Translations under genes and position numbers: made by a program
Shown here: positions 16,046-24,907 of the stretch, piece by piece
How the letters are laid out: each line of letters starts with the position of its first letter
How positions within the stretch are numbered: the first letter of the stretch is position 1
Source of the DNA: Maricurvus nonylphenolicus
GTDB taxonomy: Bacteria; Pseudomonadota; Gammaproteobacteria; Pseudomonadales; Cellvibrionaceae
Direction of reading: 5' to 3'
NCBI RefSeq assembly: GCF_042854845.1
Contig: NZ_AP031498.1
Coordinates: 3,100,001 to 3,164,000, forward strand
Length of the DNA stretch: 64,000 bases
The notes under the pieces: model-generated
What the model was told of the DNA's origin: nothing
What the model saw: only the letters and a program-made list of their open reading frames with translations
The model's database searches: none

Positions 16046-16954
16046 CTAAGCGTTGGCATCCTGGGATTGCAACATCTGACCCATCATAGGGATGTCGATC
16101 AGGGCACACATATGCGCCTTCACCGTTCCAGCCAGCCAGGCCCGCTTACTGCGCTCACCACGCCATTTTACATCGTCAGGATCAAGGGTGATGGGCTGAT
16201 CGACCTTATCAACGGCCAAACCCCAGGGTAAGCCACTGATGGAAACCACGTACTTGGCAGAATCCAGGAAGCTCTCGTCGTAGCGTTCCGGCATAACAAA
16301 TTTAGCCGTATTTACTGTGCGAATCTTGCCCACTGGGGTTGGTTGTAGACCCATAAACCAGTCCGCCTGGCCAAATAAAGGGGTCAACTCATCGGTCAAC
16401 GGCTGAATCTGCCCAAGAGCAATCAAGGGGACCGCCAAGGTCAGGCCAGCCACATCAAACAGCAGGACATCAAAGCGTTCCTGTGCCCAACTGGGGCGGC
16501 CATTGGCCTCCCACTCCAGGCTTTGCAGTTCGGCAGGCTGATTCAGCGTTTGCAGGTCAACTTCCGGCTCCTCAACCGCAGCGTCAACCTCTACCTCCGC
16601 CTCAACCTCAATAACCTGCTCGGTTTTAACCTCTGGCTCGGCAACTGGTGCTTCGGTAACCACCTGCTGAGTGATTTCCTGCTTAACCTCCTGAACAACC
16701 TCCACCTCAGGCTCAGCCTGGACAGCATGCAATCTGGCGGTTTCCAGTAGTTTCTTCAGTTTGGCGCGATGCTCCTGCTGCAACTGATCAGCATGAGATT
16801 CTGCAAATGGCTTCGTTTCCGGGGCTTTCGGACTGGCTTTTGCAATGACAGGCGGAGCCTCTGACACAACGGGCTCAACCGGCCGCGCCTCCGCAGCCGG
16901 CTCTCCCAACAAGTCATCAAAATAGTTCTGCAGGGATTCCTGTGGCGTATCCAT
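16046..16954 (-). CDS. parP: ParP-like CheW-domain protein
   Basis: A 302-residue protein. The first ~150 residues are low-complexity, rich in Glu, Val, Pro and Ala, and the C-terminal half (from about 160) is a CheW-like domain beginning RFDVLLFDVAGLTLAVPLIALGQI. In Vibrio, ParP uses this domain to enter polar chemosensory arrays and to bind CheA, and its N-terminal part to contact ParC. The same order parC-parP-cheW occurs in Pseudomonas (PA1462-PA1464). The start overlaps the parC stop by one base (TGATG), indicating coupled translation. The function is inferred from family and context. Confidence 0.85.
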   Translation of the reverse strand: MDTPQESLQNYFDDLLGEPAAEARPVEPVVSEAPPVIAKASPKAPETKPFAESHADQLQQEHRAKLKKLLETARLHAVQAEPEVEVVQEVKQEITQQVVTEAPVAEPEVKTEQVIEVEAEVEVDAAVEEPEVDLQTLNQPAELQSLEWEANGRPSWAQERFDVLLFDVAGLTLAVPLIALGQIQPLTDELTPLFGQADWFMGLQPTPVGKIRTVNTAKFVMPERYDESFLDSAKYVVSISGLPWGLAVDKVDQPITLDPDDVKWRGERSKRAWLAGTVKAHMCALIDIPMMGQMLQSQDANA

Positions 16955-17778
16955 CAGCGCCCCCCGCTTTTGGCGACAGAGGGCACTTCAGCAGGAACTT
17001 CATCTTGAGCGAATTCCTGGGATAACCACTTATAAAGGGAGCGATATGCCTCAACACTTCGGCTATCAGGCTGAAATAAATGCGGTGGCACACCAGCCTT
17101 ACTGGCATCACGCAATTTTGTGTCCACGGGAATCTTTCCTGGCCACACTTTATCGCGATAACCGTTCCGAATAACCCTAAGGCTACTGGTAGAAGCCTGA
17201 GTTCGGCGGTCAAACATGGTGGGCACCACCACATAATCCAGTGGCTTCTTGCGCGAACGCCCCATCATCTCCAACGTATGCACCATACGCTCCAGCCCTT
17301 TAAGAGCCAGATATTCGGTCTGCACCGGTGCCACCAACAGCCGGCAGGCCGCCAGTGCGTTGATCATCAAAACCCCCAATAACGGCGGGCTATCAATAAT
17401 GACCAAATCAAAATCGTCAGCAACCAAGGCCAGGGAACGAGAGACCACCAAGCCCATACCATCCTGGCCAATGGCCTGGCGCTCCAGGGTTGCCAGAGCG
17501 GTGGAAGAAGGAATCAGGGAAATATTCTGAAACGCCGTGTTAACCACCTGCTTCATCACCAGATCACGGCTTAACTGCTTACGTTCCTGAAACAAATTAA
17601 AACTGCCAATACTCAGAGTGTCTGGATTTTGGCGGAAGTAACAGCTTAATGAACCATGGGGATCCAAATCCACCAGCAACACGCGCAGGCCAGCCTCCGC
17701 AGCCAAACCGGCCAAGGATACTGAAGTGGTGGTTTTTCCTACTCCACCCTTTTGATTGGCTACTGTCCAGACCTGCAA
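16954..17778 (-). CDS. parC: ParC-like ParA-family ATPase for polar array placement
   Basis: A 274-residue ParA/MinD-type ATPase. The deviant Walker A is NQKGGVGKTTTSVSL (about 8-22) with both signature lysines; VLLVDLDPHGSLS is the A' segment and LVIIDSPPLLGVL the Walker B region. It has no plasmid ParB partner nearby; instead it sits between motD and parP, as the ParC proteins that position polar chemotaxis arrays in Vibrio and Pseudomonas. It is distinct from FlhG at 25660-26487, which belongs to the MinD/FlhG branch and acts on flagellar number. Confidence 0.88.
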   Translation of the reverse strand: MQVWTVANQKGGVGKTTTSVSLAGLAAEAGLRVLLVDLDPHGSLSCYFRQNPDTLSIGSFNLFQERKQLSRDLVMKQVVNTAFQNISLIPSSTALATLERQAIGQDGMGLVVSRSLALVADDFDLVIIDSPPLLGVLMINALAACRLLVAPVQTEYLALKGLERMVHTLEMMGRSRKKPLDYVVVPTMFDRRTQASTSSLRVIRNGYRDKVWPGKIPVDTKLRDASKAGVPPHLFQPDSRSVEAYRSLYKWLSQEFAQDEVPAEVPSVAKSGGR

Positions 17779-17858
17779 ACAGGGCTCCTTAATCTTCTAC
17801 ACGCTTTTACTACGGTGCATGACGTATTATGCGCCAATAAATCGTCAAGTCTCCAGCG

Positions 17859-17902
17859 CGACAGGCGTTTGTGTGTGAACGCTGCAAGGAATATGCCTGT
17901 CG
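17859..17902 (-). other. Nested hairpin between motD and parC
   Basis: CGACAGGC (17859-17866) pairs with GCCTGTCG (17895-17902), and GCGTT/AACGC can form a smaller hairpin inside. It lies in the 170-base gap between parC and motD. There is no T-run, so it is not a canonical terminator; it may protect or process the mRNA. Confidence 0.3.
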
Positions 17903-17948
17903 TCATACCGAACAGATAAAAATGATATCGGCAATCCAGGCCACTTAT

Positions 17949-19031
17949 TTATTTTCGCGGCAAATCAGGGTCACTGCTAAACAACAAGCCACCCTCTTTG
18001 GTTTCCACCGGTTTGATATCGCCCACGGGTGCTAAACGATCTGCGGGCTCTTCAGGAGTCGCATCAGATACAGGCGCTTCCGATACAGGCGCTTCCGATA
18101 CAGGCGCTTCAGCGCCAGCCGTATCTTCGGCAGTCTCTATTCCCAACGCCTCGGCGATATCTTCTCCCTCATCGGCTGATGAAGTTGCCAAGCCCGGCTG
18201 CGGATAAGGTTCGGTCACCTCAACGAGTGGCGGATTAATGGCGCGATCAATCGCTTCCTTATCTCGTACATGGGGACGCTCGCGGCGTTCGCGGGCAATC
18301 ATTAACACCACCCGGCGATTGGCATTGCGGCCCTCTTCGGTTTCATTATCCGCAATGGGTTGATGCTCACCATAACCAACAGCCGACAGCCGACTGGGCG
18401 CCACATCATTCTCAGCAAGTAATTTTACCACTGCTGCCGCCCTGGCACTGGACAACTCCCAGTTGGAAGGATAGCGAGCATTATTGATCGGCACATTATC
18501 GGTAAAGCCTTCCACCTGAATAGGGTTGTCATAATCTTTCAGGATAGCGGCAACATCCGCAAAAATAGCTTCGGCTTCTGCACTCGGCTCAGCATCGGCG
18601 GTTTCGAATAAAATACTCGCCTTTAGCTCAACTTCCAGCCAAAACTCATTACTGTGAATTTGCACCGAGTCATCACTGAGTAAATCGGAAAACTGTTCCG
18701 TAAACTGATCAGCCAACTGCGGTAAGTCAGCGGTTTTATCAAAAGCCCCATCACCACTGAACTCACCCTGCCCCTGGTTTTCCAAATCAATAACATTGGG
18801 ATCGACATTTAAGCTGGGATCACCAACCTGGATAGGTTTAAGGGATCGCTGATCATTTTCACTAAAGGCATCCAACAGAGTGTCAGATAACACCCGGTAT
18901 TTACTTTCATTCACTTGGGAAATGGAATACATCACGACAAAGAAAGCAAACAGTAGCGTGATAAAATCGGAATAAGAAACCAACCAGCGTTCGTGATTGA
19001 TTTGTAACTCAACAGGACGACGACGAGGCAT
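17949..19031 (-). CDS. motD: Flagellar stator protein MotD (MotB family)
   Basis: A peptidoglycan-anchored stator subunit that partners MotC. One transmembrane helix (about 20-38) holds the proton-pathway aspartate in SYSDFITLLFAFF (Asp22), followed by a plug-like segment. The OmpA-like peptidoglycan-binding domain is at about 185-255 (NVPINNARYPSNWELSSARAAAV ... RNANRR). The tail after 260 is low-complexity and includes three EAPVS repeats. The length of 360 residues is longer than MotB of E. coli, owing to this tail. It is co-transcribed with motC. MotC/MotD form the second stator set in P. aeruginosa; motAB is not in this window. Confidence 0.94.
   Translation of the reverse strand: MPRRRPVELQINHERWLVSYSDFITLLFAFFVVMYSISQVNESKYRVLSDTLLDAFSENDQRSLKPIQVGDPSLNVDPNVIDLENQGQGEFSGDGAFDKTADLPQLADQFTEQFSDLLSDDSVQIHSNEFWLEVELKASILFETADAEPSAEAEAIFADVAAILKDYDNPIQVEGFTDNVPINNARYPSNWELSSARAAAVVKLLAENDVAPSRLSAVGYGEHQPIADNETEEGRNANRRVVLMIARERRERPHVRDKEAIDRAINPPLVEVTEPYPQPGLATSSADEGEDIAEALGIETAEDTAGAEAPVSEAPVSEAPVSDATPEEPADRLAPVGDIKPVETKEGGLLFSSDPDLPRK
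18067..18111 (-). repeat. Three 15-base tandem repeats inside motD
   Basis: The unit GATACAGGCGCTTCC occurs three times in a row on the plus strand (last base differs in the third), encoding EAPVS three times in the MotD tail. Near-identity of the copies suggests recent slippage, and copy number may vary between strains. Confidence 0.9.
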
Positions 19032-19077
19032 AAGCGGTCACCCTAACCTCGCACGAGAGGCATCCAGCACAAGAATA

Positions 19078-19821
19078 TTAGCGATGCAGATAGCCATCGA
19101 GCTTCATCTCAATAGTGCGAGGATTTTCGCCTTCGGCAATGGCAATAATGCCCTCGATCACCAACTCACGGTATTGTGAATGCTCGTGCACACACATTTT
19201 CAGTTTATTGGCGATAGGCAGCAGGAACAGGTTGGCAAAGGCAACACCGTAGATCGTGGCAACAAAGGCAATGGCAATACCTGGACCCAGCTCATTGGGA
19301 TCGGCAAGATTCCGCATCACATGAATCAAACCCATCACAGCACCGATAATACCGATGGTTGGCGAATAACCGCCCATGCTTTCGTAAAACTTTACCGCAT
19401 CCAGATCGCGCTGTTCATTGACGATCATCTCGGTTTCCAGCACGCGACGAATAGATTCAGGCTCACTGCCATCAACCAATAGTTGCAACCCCTTCTGGGC
19501 AAACCTGTCCACTTCAGTTTCGGCAATAGTTTCCAATCCCAGCAAGCCTTCTTTGCGCGCCGCCACAGCCCAACGCACAATTTTGCTGATACCATCCTGG
19601 AAAATATTACGTGGTGGCTTAAATACCCAACGTAAAATAAATCCAGCGCGCTTAAGATGCAGCCAGGGTGTTTGCAGCATAGCCGCACCAAAGGTACCAC
19701 CCAGAACAATGATTGCCGCCGGACCGTTTAACAGGGATTGCCAAGAACCACCTTCCATAAAGTTGCCGCCGATTAAAGCGGCAAAGCCGATGATAACGCC
19801 TAGAATACTGAGAATATCCAT
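19078..19821 (-). CDS. motC: Flagellar stator protein MotC (MotA family)
   Basis: A 247-residue inner-membrane stator subunit. Four hydrophobic segments are visible: residues about 2-20, 30-50, 150-170 and 178-200. The GGYSPTIGIIGAVMGLIHVMRNL and GIAIAFVATIYGVAFANLFLLPIANKL blocks line the ion path in this family. The cytoplasmic loop between helices 2 and 3 would contact FliG. motD follows after a short gap. The cheB-motC-motD order matches PA1459-PA1461. Confidence 0.95.
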   Translation of the reverse strand: MDILSILGVIIGFAALIGGNFMEGGSWQSLLNGPAAIIVLGGTFGAAMLQTPWLHLKRAGFILRWVFKPPRNIFQDGISKIVRWAVAARKEGLLGLETIAETEVDRFAQKGLQLLVDGSEPESIRRVLETEMIVNEQRDLDAVKFYESMGGYSPTIGIIGAVMGLIHVMRNLADPNELGPGIAIAFVATIYGVAFANLFLLPIANKLKMCVHEHSQYRELVIEGIIAIAEGENPRTIEMKLDGYLHR

Positions 19822-19851
19822 GTGTCCTGTCCCCTTACTAGAGAGCTATCC

Positions 19852-20892
19852 CTAGAGCTCCCTGGCCAACGCAGAACCAATTTCATTTAACGGCAAAACG
19901 CGATCGGTTAATTTTTCACGTGCAACAGCCATGGGCATACCGTAAATCACACAACTGGCCTGATCCTGCGACCAAATAGCTGAACCCTTACGCTTCAACA
20001 ACCTGGCACCTTCACAGCCATCGGATCCCATACCCGTCAACACAACACCCAGCACATGCTTGTCATAAGTATTAGCGGCCGAACCAAAGGTAATATCAAC
20101 CGAGGGCTTGTAATTCACACGACTATCGCCAGGCAATACACGCACACAGCCCATACCACGCTTTTCTACCATCAACTGTTTACCACCTGGAGCTAACAAG
20201 GCCAAACCCGGACGCAGCTGATCGCCATCAACCGCTTCACGCACTTCAATTTTGCACTGGCGATTTAAACGGTCGGCAAAGGCTTTGGTAAAGTTTTCTG
20301 GCATGTGCTGAACCAGCACAATCGGCACAGGAAAATTTGCAGGCAATTTCGTCAACACATCAGCGAGCGCTACAGGCCCTCCAGTCGATGCACCAATCAC
20401 CAACAAATTAACTCGCCCTTTTAATGATATTTTACGCTCAGGCGCGGGCGGAGCCTTGAAGCTCGCCGCAGGCGTAGCAGAACGGGCTAGCCTCTGAGGC
20501 CTGGCAATCTGCAACAAACGGTCATGCAACTTTTTCTTTAATGCCGCTGAATCACGCGAAACTTCGGCAAAGTTCTTCGGCATAAAATCCGTAGCACCGG
20601 CATCCAGCGCATCAAGCGTAGTTCTGGCACCTTCGTAAGTCATCGACGAGAACATCAAAATGGGCACAGGCCGTTGCGCCATAATCTGCCTAACAGCGCT
20701 CACACCATCCATCACCGGCATTTCATAATCCATGGTGATGACATCCGGTTTAAGAGACTGCGCCATGTCAACCGCTTCGCGACCATTGGCGGCAACCCCC
20801 ACCACATTGAGCTCGCTGTGGGCATTAATGATTTCTTTTAGGCGATGCTGAAAGAAGTTTGAATCATCTACTACCAACACATTTATCGGCAT
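19852..20892 (-). CDS. cheB: Chemotaxis-specific protein-glutamate methylesterase CheB (first cluster)
   Basis: A 346-residue protein with a receiver domain (phospho-acceptor Asp55 in VITMDYEMPVMDG) and a methylesterase domain. The catalytic triad segments are GASTGGP (Ser), LVQHMPENFT (His) and TGMGSDGCEG (Asp). It removes methyl groups from chemoreceptors for adaptation. The start is placed at MPINVLVVDDS (20892), which has GGAGG nine bases before it; a TTG codon upstream is in frame but unlikely. No cheR lies in this cluster; the only cheR in the window is in the second cluster. Confidence 0.95.
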   Translation of the reverse strand: MPINVLVVDDSNFFQHRLKEIINAHSELNVVGVAANGREAVDMAQSLKPDVITMDYEMPVMDGVSAVRQIMAQRPVPILMFSSMTYEGARTTLDALDAGATDFMPKNFAEVSRDSAALKKKLHDRLLQIARPQRLARSATPAASFKAPPAPERKISLKGRVNLLVIGASTGGPVALADVLTKLPANFPVPIVLVQHMPENFTKAFADRLNRQCKIEVREAVDGDQLRPGLALLAPGGKQLMVEKRGMGCVRVLPGDSRVNYKPSVDITFGSAANTYDKHVLGVVLTGMGSDGCEGARLLKRKGSAIWSQDQASCVIYGMPMAVAREKLTDRVLPLNEIGSALAREL

Positions 20893-20986
20893 AGGATGCA
20901 ACCTCCACCAGCCAAACAAATGCCACCACTGTATGTGCGGTTATTGAACGGGTCTTGAGAAGAAAATACGTGAAATAGGGAGTGCG

Positions 20987-21092
20987 AGTTGCCTAGAAAG
21001 GCAACTGAATTGTCATTATTGTTATCAGTACTGCACACGGACATGAAAAATCCAATCTGTAACGGTCACCGGCCACATGCCTGGCGGCCGGT
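20987..21092 (-). other. Two hairpins in the cheA-cheB gap
   Basis: ACCGGCC/GGCCGGT (21068-21092, 11-base loop) lies 26 bases after the cheA stop, and AGTTGCCT/AGGCAACT (20987-21006, 4-base loop) follows. Neither has a clear T-run on the minus strand. They could lower expression of cheB-motCD relative to cheA, but strict termination is unlikely. Confidence 0.4.
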
Positions 21093-21117
21093 AACTTATG
21101 AGTTAAGGCTGAATCGA

Positions 21118-23454
21118 TCATGCATAACCTGCGTAACGTTTCAGCATACTAGGGACATCAAGTATCAGGGCTATAGTACCATCTCCCGTGATGGTTGCGC
21201 CTGCCATACCCGGTGTTCCCTGCAACATTTTACCCAAGGGCTTAATCACCACCTCTTCCTGGCCAATAAGCTGGTCCACCACAAAGCCAACCCGCTGGGT
21301 GCCAACCGAGACAACCACCACATGGGCTTCGTCAGGGCTTTCCATAGTGCCATTACCCAGATTGAGCCCCTCACGCACTAACCAGCGCTTGAGATGGAAT
21401 ATGGGCACAGCACGCTCACGAATAGTGACACACTCCTGGCCGTCAACCACATTACTTTTGGTCAAATCCATATGGAAGATTTCGTTAACACTCACCAGCG
21501 GCAAAGCAAAGGTCTGCTGGCCCAGCATAATCATCAGCGTTGGCATAATAGCCAGGGTCAACGGTACCTTAATGATAATCCGGGTACCCTCACCCACCTG
21601 CGATTCGATATCAATTGAACCATTAAGCTGGGTTATCTTGGTTTTCACCACATCCATGCCGACACCACGGCCGGACACATCGGAGATTTCTTCCTTGGTG
21701 GAGAAACCCGGGGCAAAAATCAGGGCAAACGCCTCACTATCAGATAAACGCGCGGCAGCATCTTCATCGAGAACACCCTTCTCCACGGCGCGATCCTTGA
21801 GTTTGTTTGGATCCATGCCGCCGCCATCATCGGTGATAGACAGCAGGATATGATCGCCCTCTTGCTCAGCAGCCAAAATCACCTTACCGACACGGGATTT
21901 ACCTTTGGCTTCGCGATCTGCAGGTAACTCAATACCATGGTCTACAGAGTTACGCACCAAGTGCACCAAGGGATCAGCCAGAGCCTCAACCAGGTTTTTA
22001 TCCAGGTCGGTCTCTTCCCCTTGCAGCTCAAGGTTAATTTCTTTTTTCAGGTTACGCGCCAGGTCACGTACAACACGAGGGAATCGGCCAAACACCTTTT
22101 TGATTGGCTGCATTCGGGTTTTCATGACGGAGGTTTGCAAATCTCCGGTGACAACATCCAGATTGGACACCGCTTTTGAAAGTGCCTCGTCACCGGCATT
22201 CAACCCCAGACGCACCAGTCGATTACGAACCAACACCAGCTCACCAACCATATTCATAATATCGTCAAGGCGTTGGGTATCTACGCGAACCGTTGTTTCA
22301 GCCGGTGCAGCCGCCGCGCCACCACCTGCATCTCGTGCAGGCGCCTTGGCAGCAGGCTTGGCCGCCTCTTTCGCCGGCTGCGCTTTGGCTGCAGCGGGTT
22401 TTGGAGCCGCCGCTTTAGGCTTTGACGCGGGTGCAGGCGCAGCAGGCTCTGGAGCTTTAGCCGCTGGAGGCGCTGTGGCACCACCTTTACCAGGCCCTTT
22501 ACCTGAACCGTGCAGCTGATCAAGCAGCGCTTCAAACTCGTCATCGTTAATCAGGTCATCCCCGCCTGCGGCAGGGGCCGCTGGAGCTGCAGGGGCTGGC
22601 GCACTGGCAACCTGATCCTTACCAGGTCCTTTACCGGAACCGTGTAATTGGTCCAGCAAAGCTTCAAATTCATCTTCAGTAATTTCGTCGCCATCAGAAT
22701 CAGTGGCAGCAGGTGTTGCTGGCGCTGAAGCTGGTGCAGCTGCCTGCTCAGTACCAGGCCCCTTACCTGAACCGTGTAACTGATCCAGCAGAGCCTCAAA
22801 CTCATCTTCAGAGATTTCATCATCGCCTGCAGAGGCTGGAGCTTCGGCTGCCGGTGCTGGAGCCGACGCTACAGCTTCCGCAGCCGGCGCATCATCGCTG
22901 ATGGCATCGAGCAGTTCTTCAAATTCAGAATCGGTGATATCACCATCGCCACCGCCAGCCCCAAGGGTAGAGGCTGCTGCGGGAGCAGGCTCAGCCACCG
23001 GCTCTGGTGCAGCCACGGGTTCGGGCTCAGCTGCTGGGGCCTCACCACCACCTTCAGCCAAGTCTTCACAGGACACCAGGCGTTCCAGTTGAGCGATTAA
23101 CTCGGGGGGAGCAGGTGTAAGGTCAGCCCGCTGGGTAACTTCTTCAAATTGCTGATTAACGCAGTCCAGCGCTTGCAGGACCACATCCATCAATTCAGGG
23201 GTTACGGTACGCTGACCGTTACGCAAAATGTCAAACAGGTTTTCAGTAACATGGCAGCAATCTACCATGGCGTTTAGCTGTAGGAATCCAGCCCCACCTT
23301 TTACGGTATGAAACCCACGAAAGATTGCGTTGAGCAAATCATTATCGTCGGGACGTTGTTCCAGATCGACTAACTGCTCAGATAACAACTCCAGAATTTC
23401 ACCGGCTTCTACCAGAAAATCCTGAAGGATATCGTCGTCATCACCGAATCCCAT
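21118..23454 (-). CDS. cheA: Chemotaxis histidine kinase CheA (first cluster), with LID-like repeats
   Basis: A 778-residue kinase that phosphorylates CheY and CheB. Domains: Hpt/P1 with phospho-acceptor His49 in FRGFHTVKGGAGF; a long Ala/Pro-rich linker (about 137-385) replacing a clear P2; dimerization P3 (RLDDIMNMVGELV); ATPase P4 with N box HLVRNSVDHGIE, G1 DDGGGMD, G2 GRGVGMD; and CheW-like P5. The linker carries three near-identical acidic segments with core DEFEALLDQLHGSGKGPG plus one diverged copy. In Vibrio, a comparable linker segment (the LID) binds ParP for polar localization, and parP is in this operon. The ribosome site GGAG precedes the ATG. Confidence 0.96.
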   Translation of the reverse strand: MGFGDDDDILQDFLVEAGEILELLSEQLVDLEQRPDDNDLLNAIFRGFHTVKGGAGFLQLNAMVDCCHVTENLFDILRNGQRTVTPELMDVVLQALDCVNQQFEEVTQRADLTPAPPELIAQLERLVSCEDLAEGGGEAPAAEPEPVAAPEPVAEPAPAAASTLGAGGGDGDITDSEFEELLDAISDDAPAAEAVASAPAPAAEAPASAGDDEISEDEFEALLDQLHGSGKGPGTEQAAAPASAPATPAATDSDGDEITEDEFEALLDQLHGSGKGPGKDQVASAPAPAAPAAPAAGGDDLINDDEFEALLDQLHGSGKGPGKGGATAPPAAKAPEPAAPAPASKPKAAAPKPAAAKAQPAKEAAKPAAKAPARDAGGGAAAAPAETTVRVDTQRLDDIMNMVGELVLVRNRLVRLGLNAGDEALSKAVSNLDVVTGDLQTSVMKTRMQPIKKVFGRFPRVVRDLARNLKKEINLELQGEETDLDKNLVEALADPLVHLVRNSVDHGIELPADREAKGKSRVGKVILAAEQEGDHILLSITDDGGGMDPNKLKDRAVEKGVLDEDAAARLSDSEAFALIFAPGFSTKEEISDVSGRGVGMDVVKTKITQLNGSIDIESQVGEGTRIIIKVPLTLAIMPTLMIMLGQQTFALPLVSVNEIFHMDLTKSNVVDGQECVTIRERAVPIFHLKRWLVREGLNLGNGTMESPDEAHVVVVSVGTQRVGFVVDQLIGQEEVVIKPLGKMLQGTPGMAGATITGDGTIALILDVPSMLKRYAGYA
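22489..22947 (-). repeat. Repeated acidic helix segments in the CheA linker
   Basis: Three copies of an 18-residue core, DEFEALLDQLHGSGKGPG, occur at residues 217-234, 261-278 and 305-322, each preceded by a short acidic lead-in (DEIS, DEIT, LIND). A diverged copy, SEFEELLDAIS, occurs at 176-186. Ala/Pro spacers separate them. Single copies of such a motif are seen in CheA proteins linked to ParP; tandem copies would raise avidity. Confidence 0.85.
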
Positions 23455-23465
23455 TCATCAGCTCC

Positions 23466-24263
23466 TTAGAACCCTAAACTCGATAAGAGGTCATCGACAT
23501 CATCTTGGCCAGACACCACATCATCGCGTATATCGGCATGAATCTGCGGTCCTTCTCCTTGAATGTCACTATCGGCTTTCGCCTCAGGGTCCTTATCGGC
23601 ATCAGTTGTCAAACCTGTAATATCTTCTACCTGACCGGCAATACGCACCAATGACACCAGGTCTCTTTCGACATCGCTGATCAAACCAATTACGCGCTTT
23701 AACACTTGGCCGGTAAGATCCTGGAAGCCCTGCTCCAGGATAATATCTTGCAAGTTTTTATTGAGTTCCTTGGTGCCGGTATCCATATCCGCCAAGAAGC
23801 CATCGATACGGTTGTACAACTCACGGAACTCAGCTGCGGTCATTTCCCGGCGTTTGAGACGCGCCCACTCTTCTTTCAAAGAGGCAGCTTCCTCACCAAG
23901 GTTGAGTGCGATGGGGGCAGCCACCTCAACCTTGTCCATGGTTTTGTCAGCAGCATTTTGCGTCATGGTAATGACATAATTCAGGCGGTCTGAGGCATCC
24001 TGAATCTCTGAGCTTTCAATGGTGGGAGGCTCTGCATCCAGGTCGGCGTCAACGTGAAAGTTGACGATTGCATCGTGCAAACCGCGGGTTAATCGACCTA
24101 CCGACTGGAAAATATTACGATCACGCACCTCCACCATCTGATGAATCAGTTTGGAGGCACCCTCAAAATCATCGCCGTTAAGCTTTTCTGCAAGCAACTT
24201 CGCACAATCCTGAAGTTCTGAAATAAACTCCGTATTGTTGTGCAGCGCTGGTTCTGTTTCCAT
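23466..24263 (-). CDS. cheZ: CheY-P phosphatase CheZ
   Basis: A 265-residue coiled-coil phosphatase for CheY-P. The catalytic glutamine is in ILEQGFQDLTGQVLKRVI, and the C-terminal peptide VDDLLSSLGF is the CheY-binding tail. The middle segment FLADMDTGTKELNKNLQD is typical. The ATG at 24263 has AGAAGG seven bases upstream; the reading frame also has a TTG two codons earlier. cheA follows after 11 bases and cheY precedes by 51 bases. Confidence 0.95.
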   Translation of the reverse strand: METEPALHNNTEFISELQDCAKLLAEKLNGDDFEGASKLIHQMVEVRDRNIFQSVGRLTRGLHDAIVNFHVDADLDAEPPTIESSEIQDASDRLNYVITMTQNAADKTMDKVEVAAPIALNLGEEAASLKEEWARLKRREMTAAEFRELYNRIDGFLADMDTGTKELNKNLQDIILEQGFQDLTGQVLKRVIGLISDVERDLVSLVRIAGQVEDITGLTTDADKDPEAKADSDIQGEGPQIHADIRDDVVSGQDDVDDLLSSLGF

Positions 24264-24314
24264 TGCCAAGCCTTCTATAAATTCTTGTTATCAGCTAGAA
24301 CTGCTTAGCTGTGC

Positions 24315-24701
24315 TTAACCGTCTACACGTTCAAAGATTTTATCGATCTTCTCTTTAAGAACCTGAGCGGTAAAAGGCTTAACAACATAGCCGTTTACAC
24401 CGGCTTGTGCGGCTTCAATAATCTGATCGCGCTTGGCTTCCGCCGTTACCATCAGAATGGGCAATGAGGATAATTTGTCATCCGCGCGAACCGCCTTGAG
24501 CAAATCAATACCTGTCATACCCGGCATGTTCCAATCCGTTACCAGGAAATCAAAGTCCCCCGACTTCAGCATAGGCAATGCTGTTAAGCCATCGTCTGCT
24601 TCCTGGGTATTGGTGAAACCCAAATCCCGAAGTAAGTTTTTAATAATCCGACGCATTGTCGAGAAATCATCGACAATCAGGATTTTCATATTTTTGTCCA
24701 A
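24315..24701 (-). CDS. cheY: Chemotaxis response regulator CheY (first cluster)
   Basis: A single receiver domain of 128 residues that, when phosphorylated, binds FliM and switches motor direction. Acid pocket VDDF (Asp11, Asp12), phospho-acceptor Asp56 in VTDWNMPGMTG, Thr in VTAEAK and Lys in VVKPF are present. The start is assigned to a TTG at 24701 (MDKNMKILIVDDF), because GGAGG lies five bases before it and 17 bases before the ATG at 24689. The ATG would give a protein four residues shorter. No convincing FliA promoter was found upstream. Confidence 0.93.
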   Translation of the reverse strand: MDKNMKILIVDDFSTMRRIIKNLLRDLGFTNTQEADDGLTALPMLKSGDFDFLVTDWNMPGMTGIDLLKAVRADDKLSSLPILMVTAEAKRDQIIEAAQAGVNGYVVKPFTAQVLKEKIDKIFERVDG

Positions 24702-24907
24702 TGCAACCTCCGTCGTCCCCACTCTGGGATTCCGTTTTACCTATTAGTCTAGTCGCTGATCGGCCTCTGGCCAGTTTTTCACCCGGCAAGTGTCGAAAAA
24801 CCGTCAGAATTAGCCAACTCATTGATAATTGGGCATTTTTCACTCAACATTTTGAGGAAAACTGCGCCTGCTGGAAAGGTACTGAGAAACCCGCTACGGG
24901 TCAATCG

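Noticed and set aside
22489..22947. Regularly spaced repeats that could suggest a CRISPR array
   Set aside because: The repeats are in frame inside cheA, encode an amphipathic motif and have no spacer/repeat structure at fixed length.
24757..24783. GCCGATCA upstream of cheY as a FliA -10 box
   Set aside because: The -10 matches 7 of 8, but the sequence 11 bases upstream (GGTGAAAA) does not resemble TAAAGTTT, so it was not listed as a promoter.
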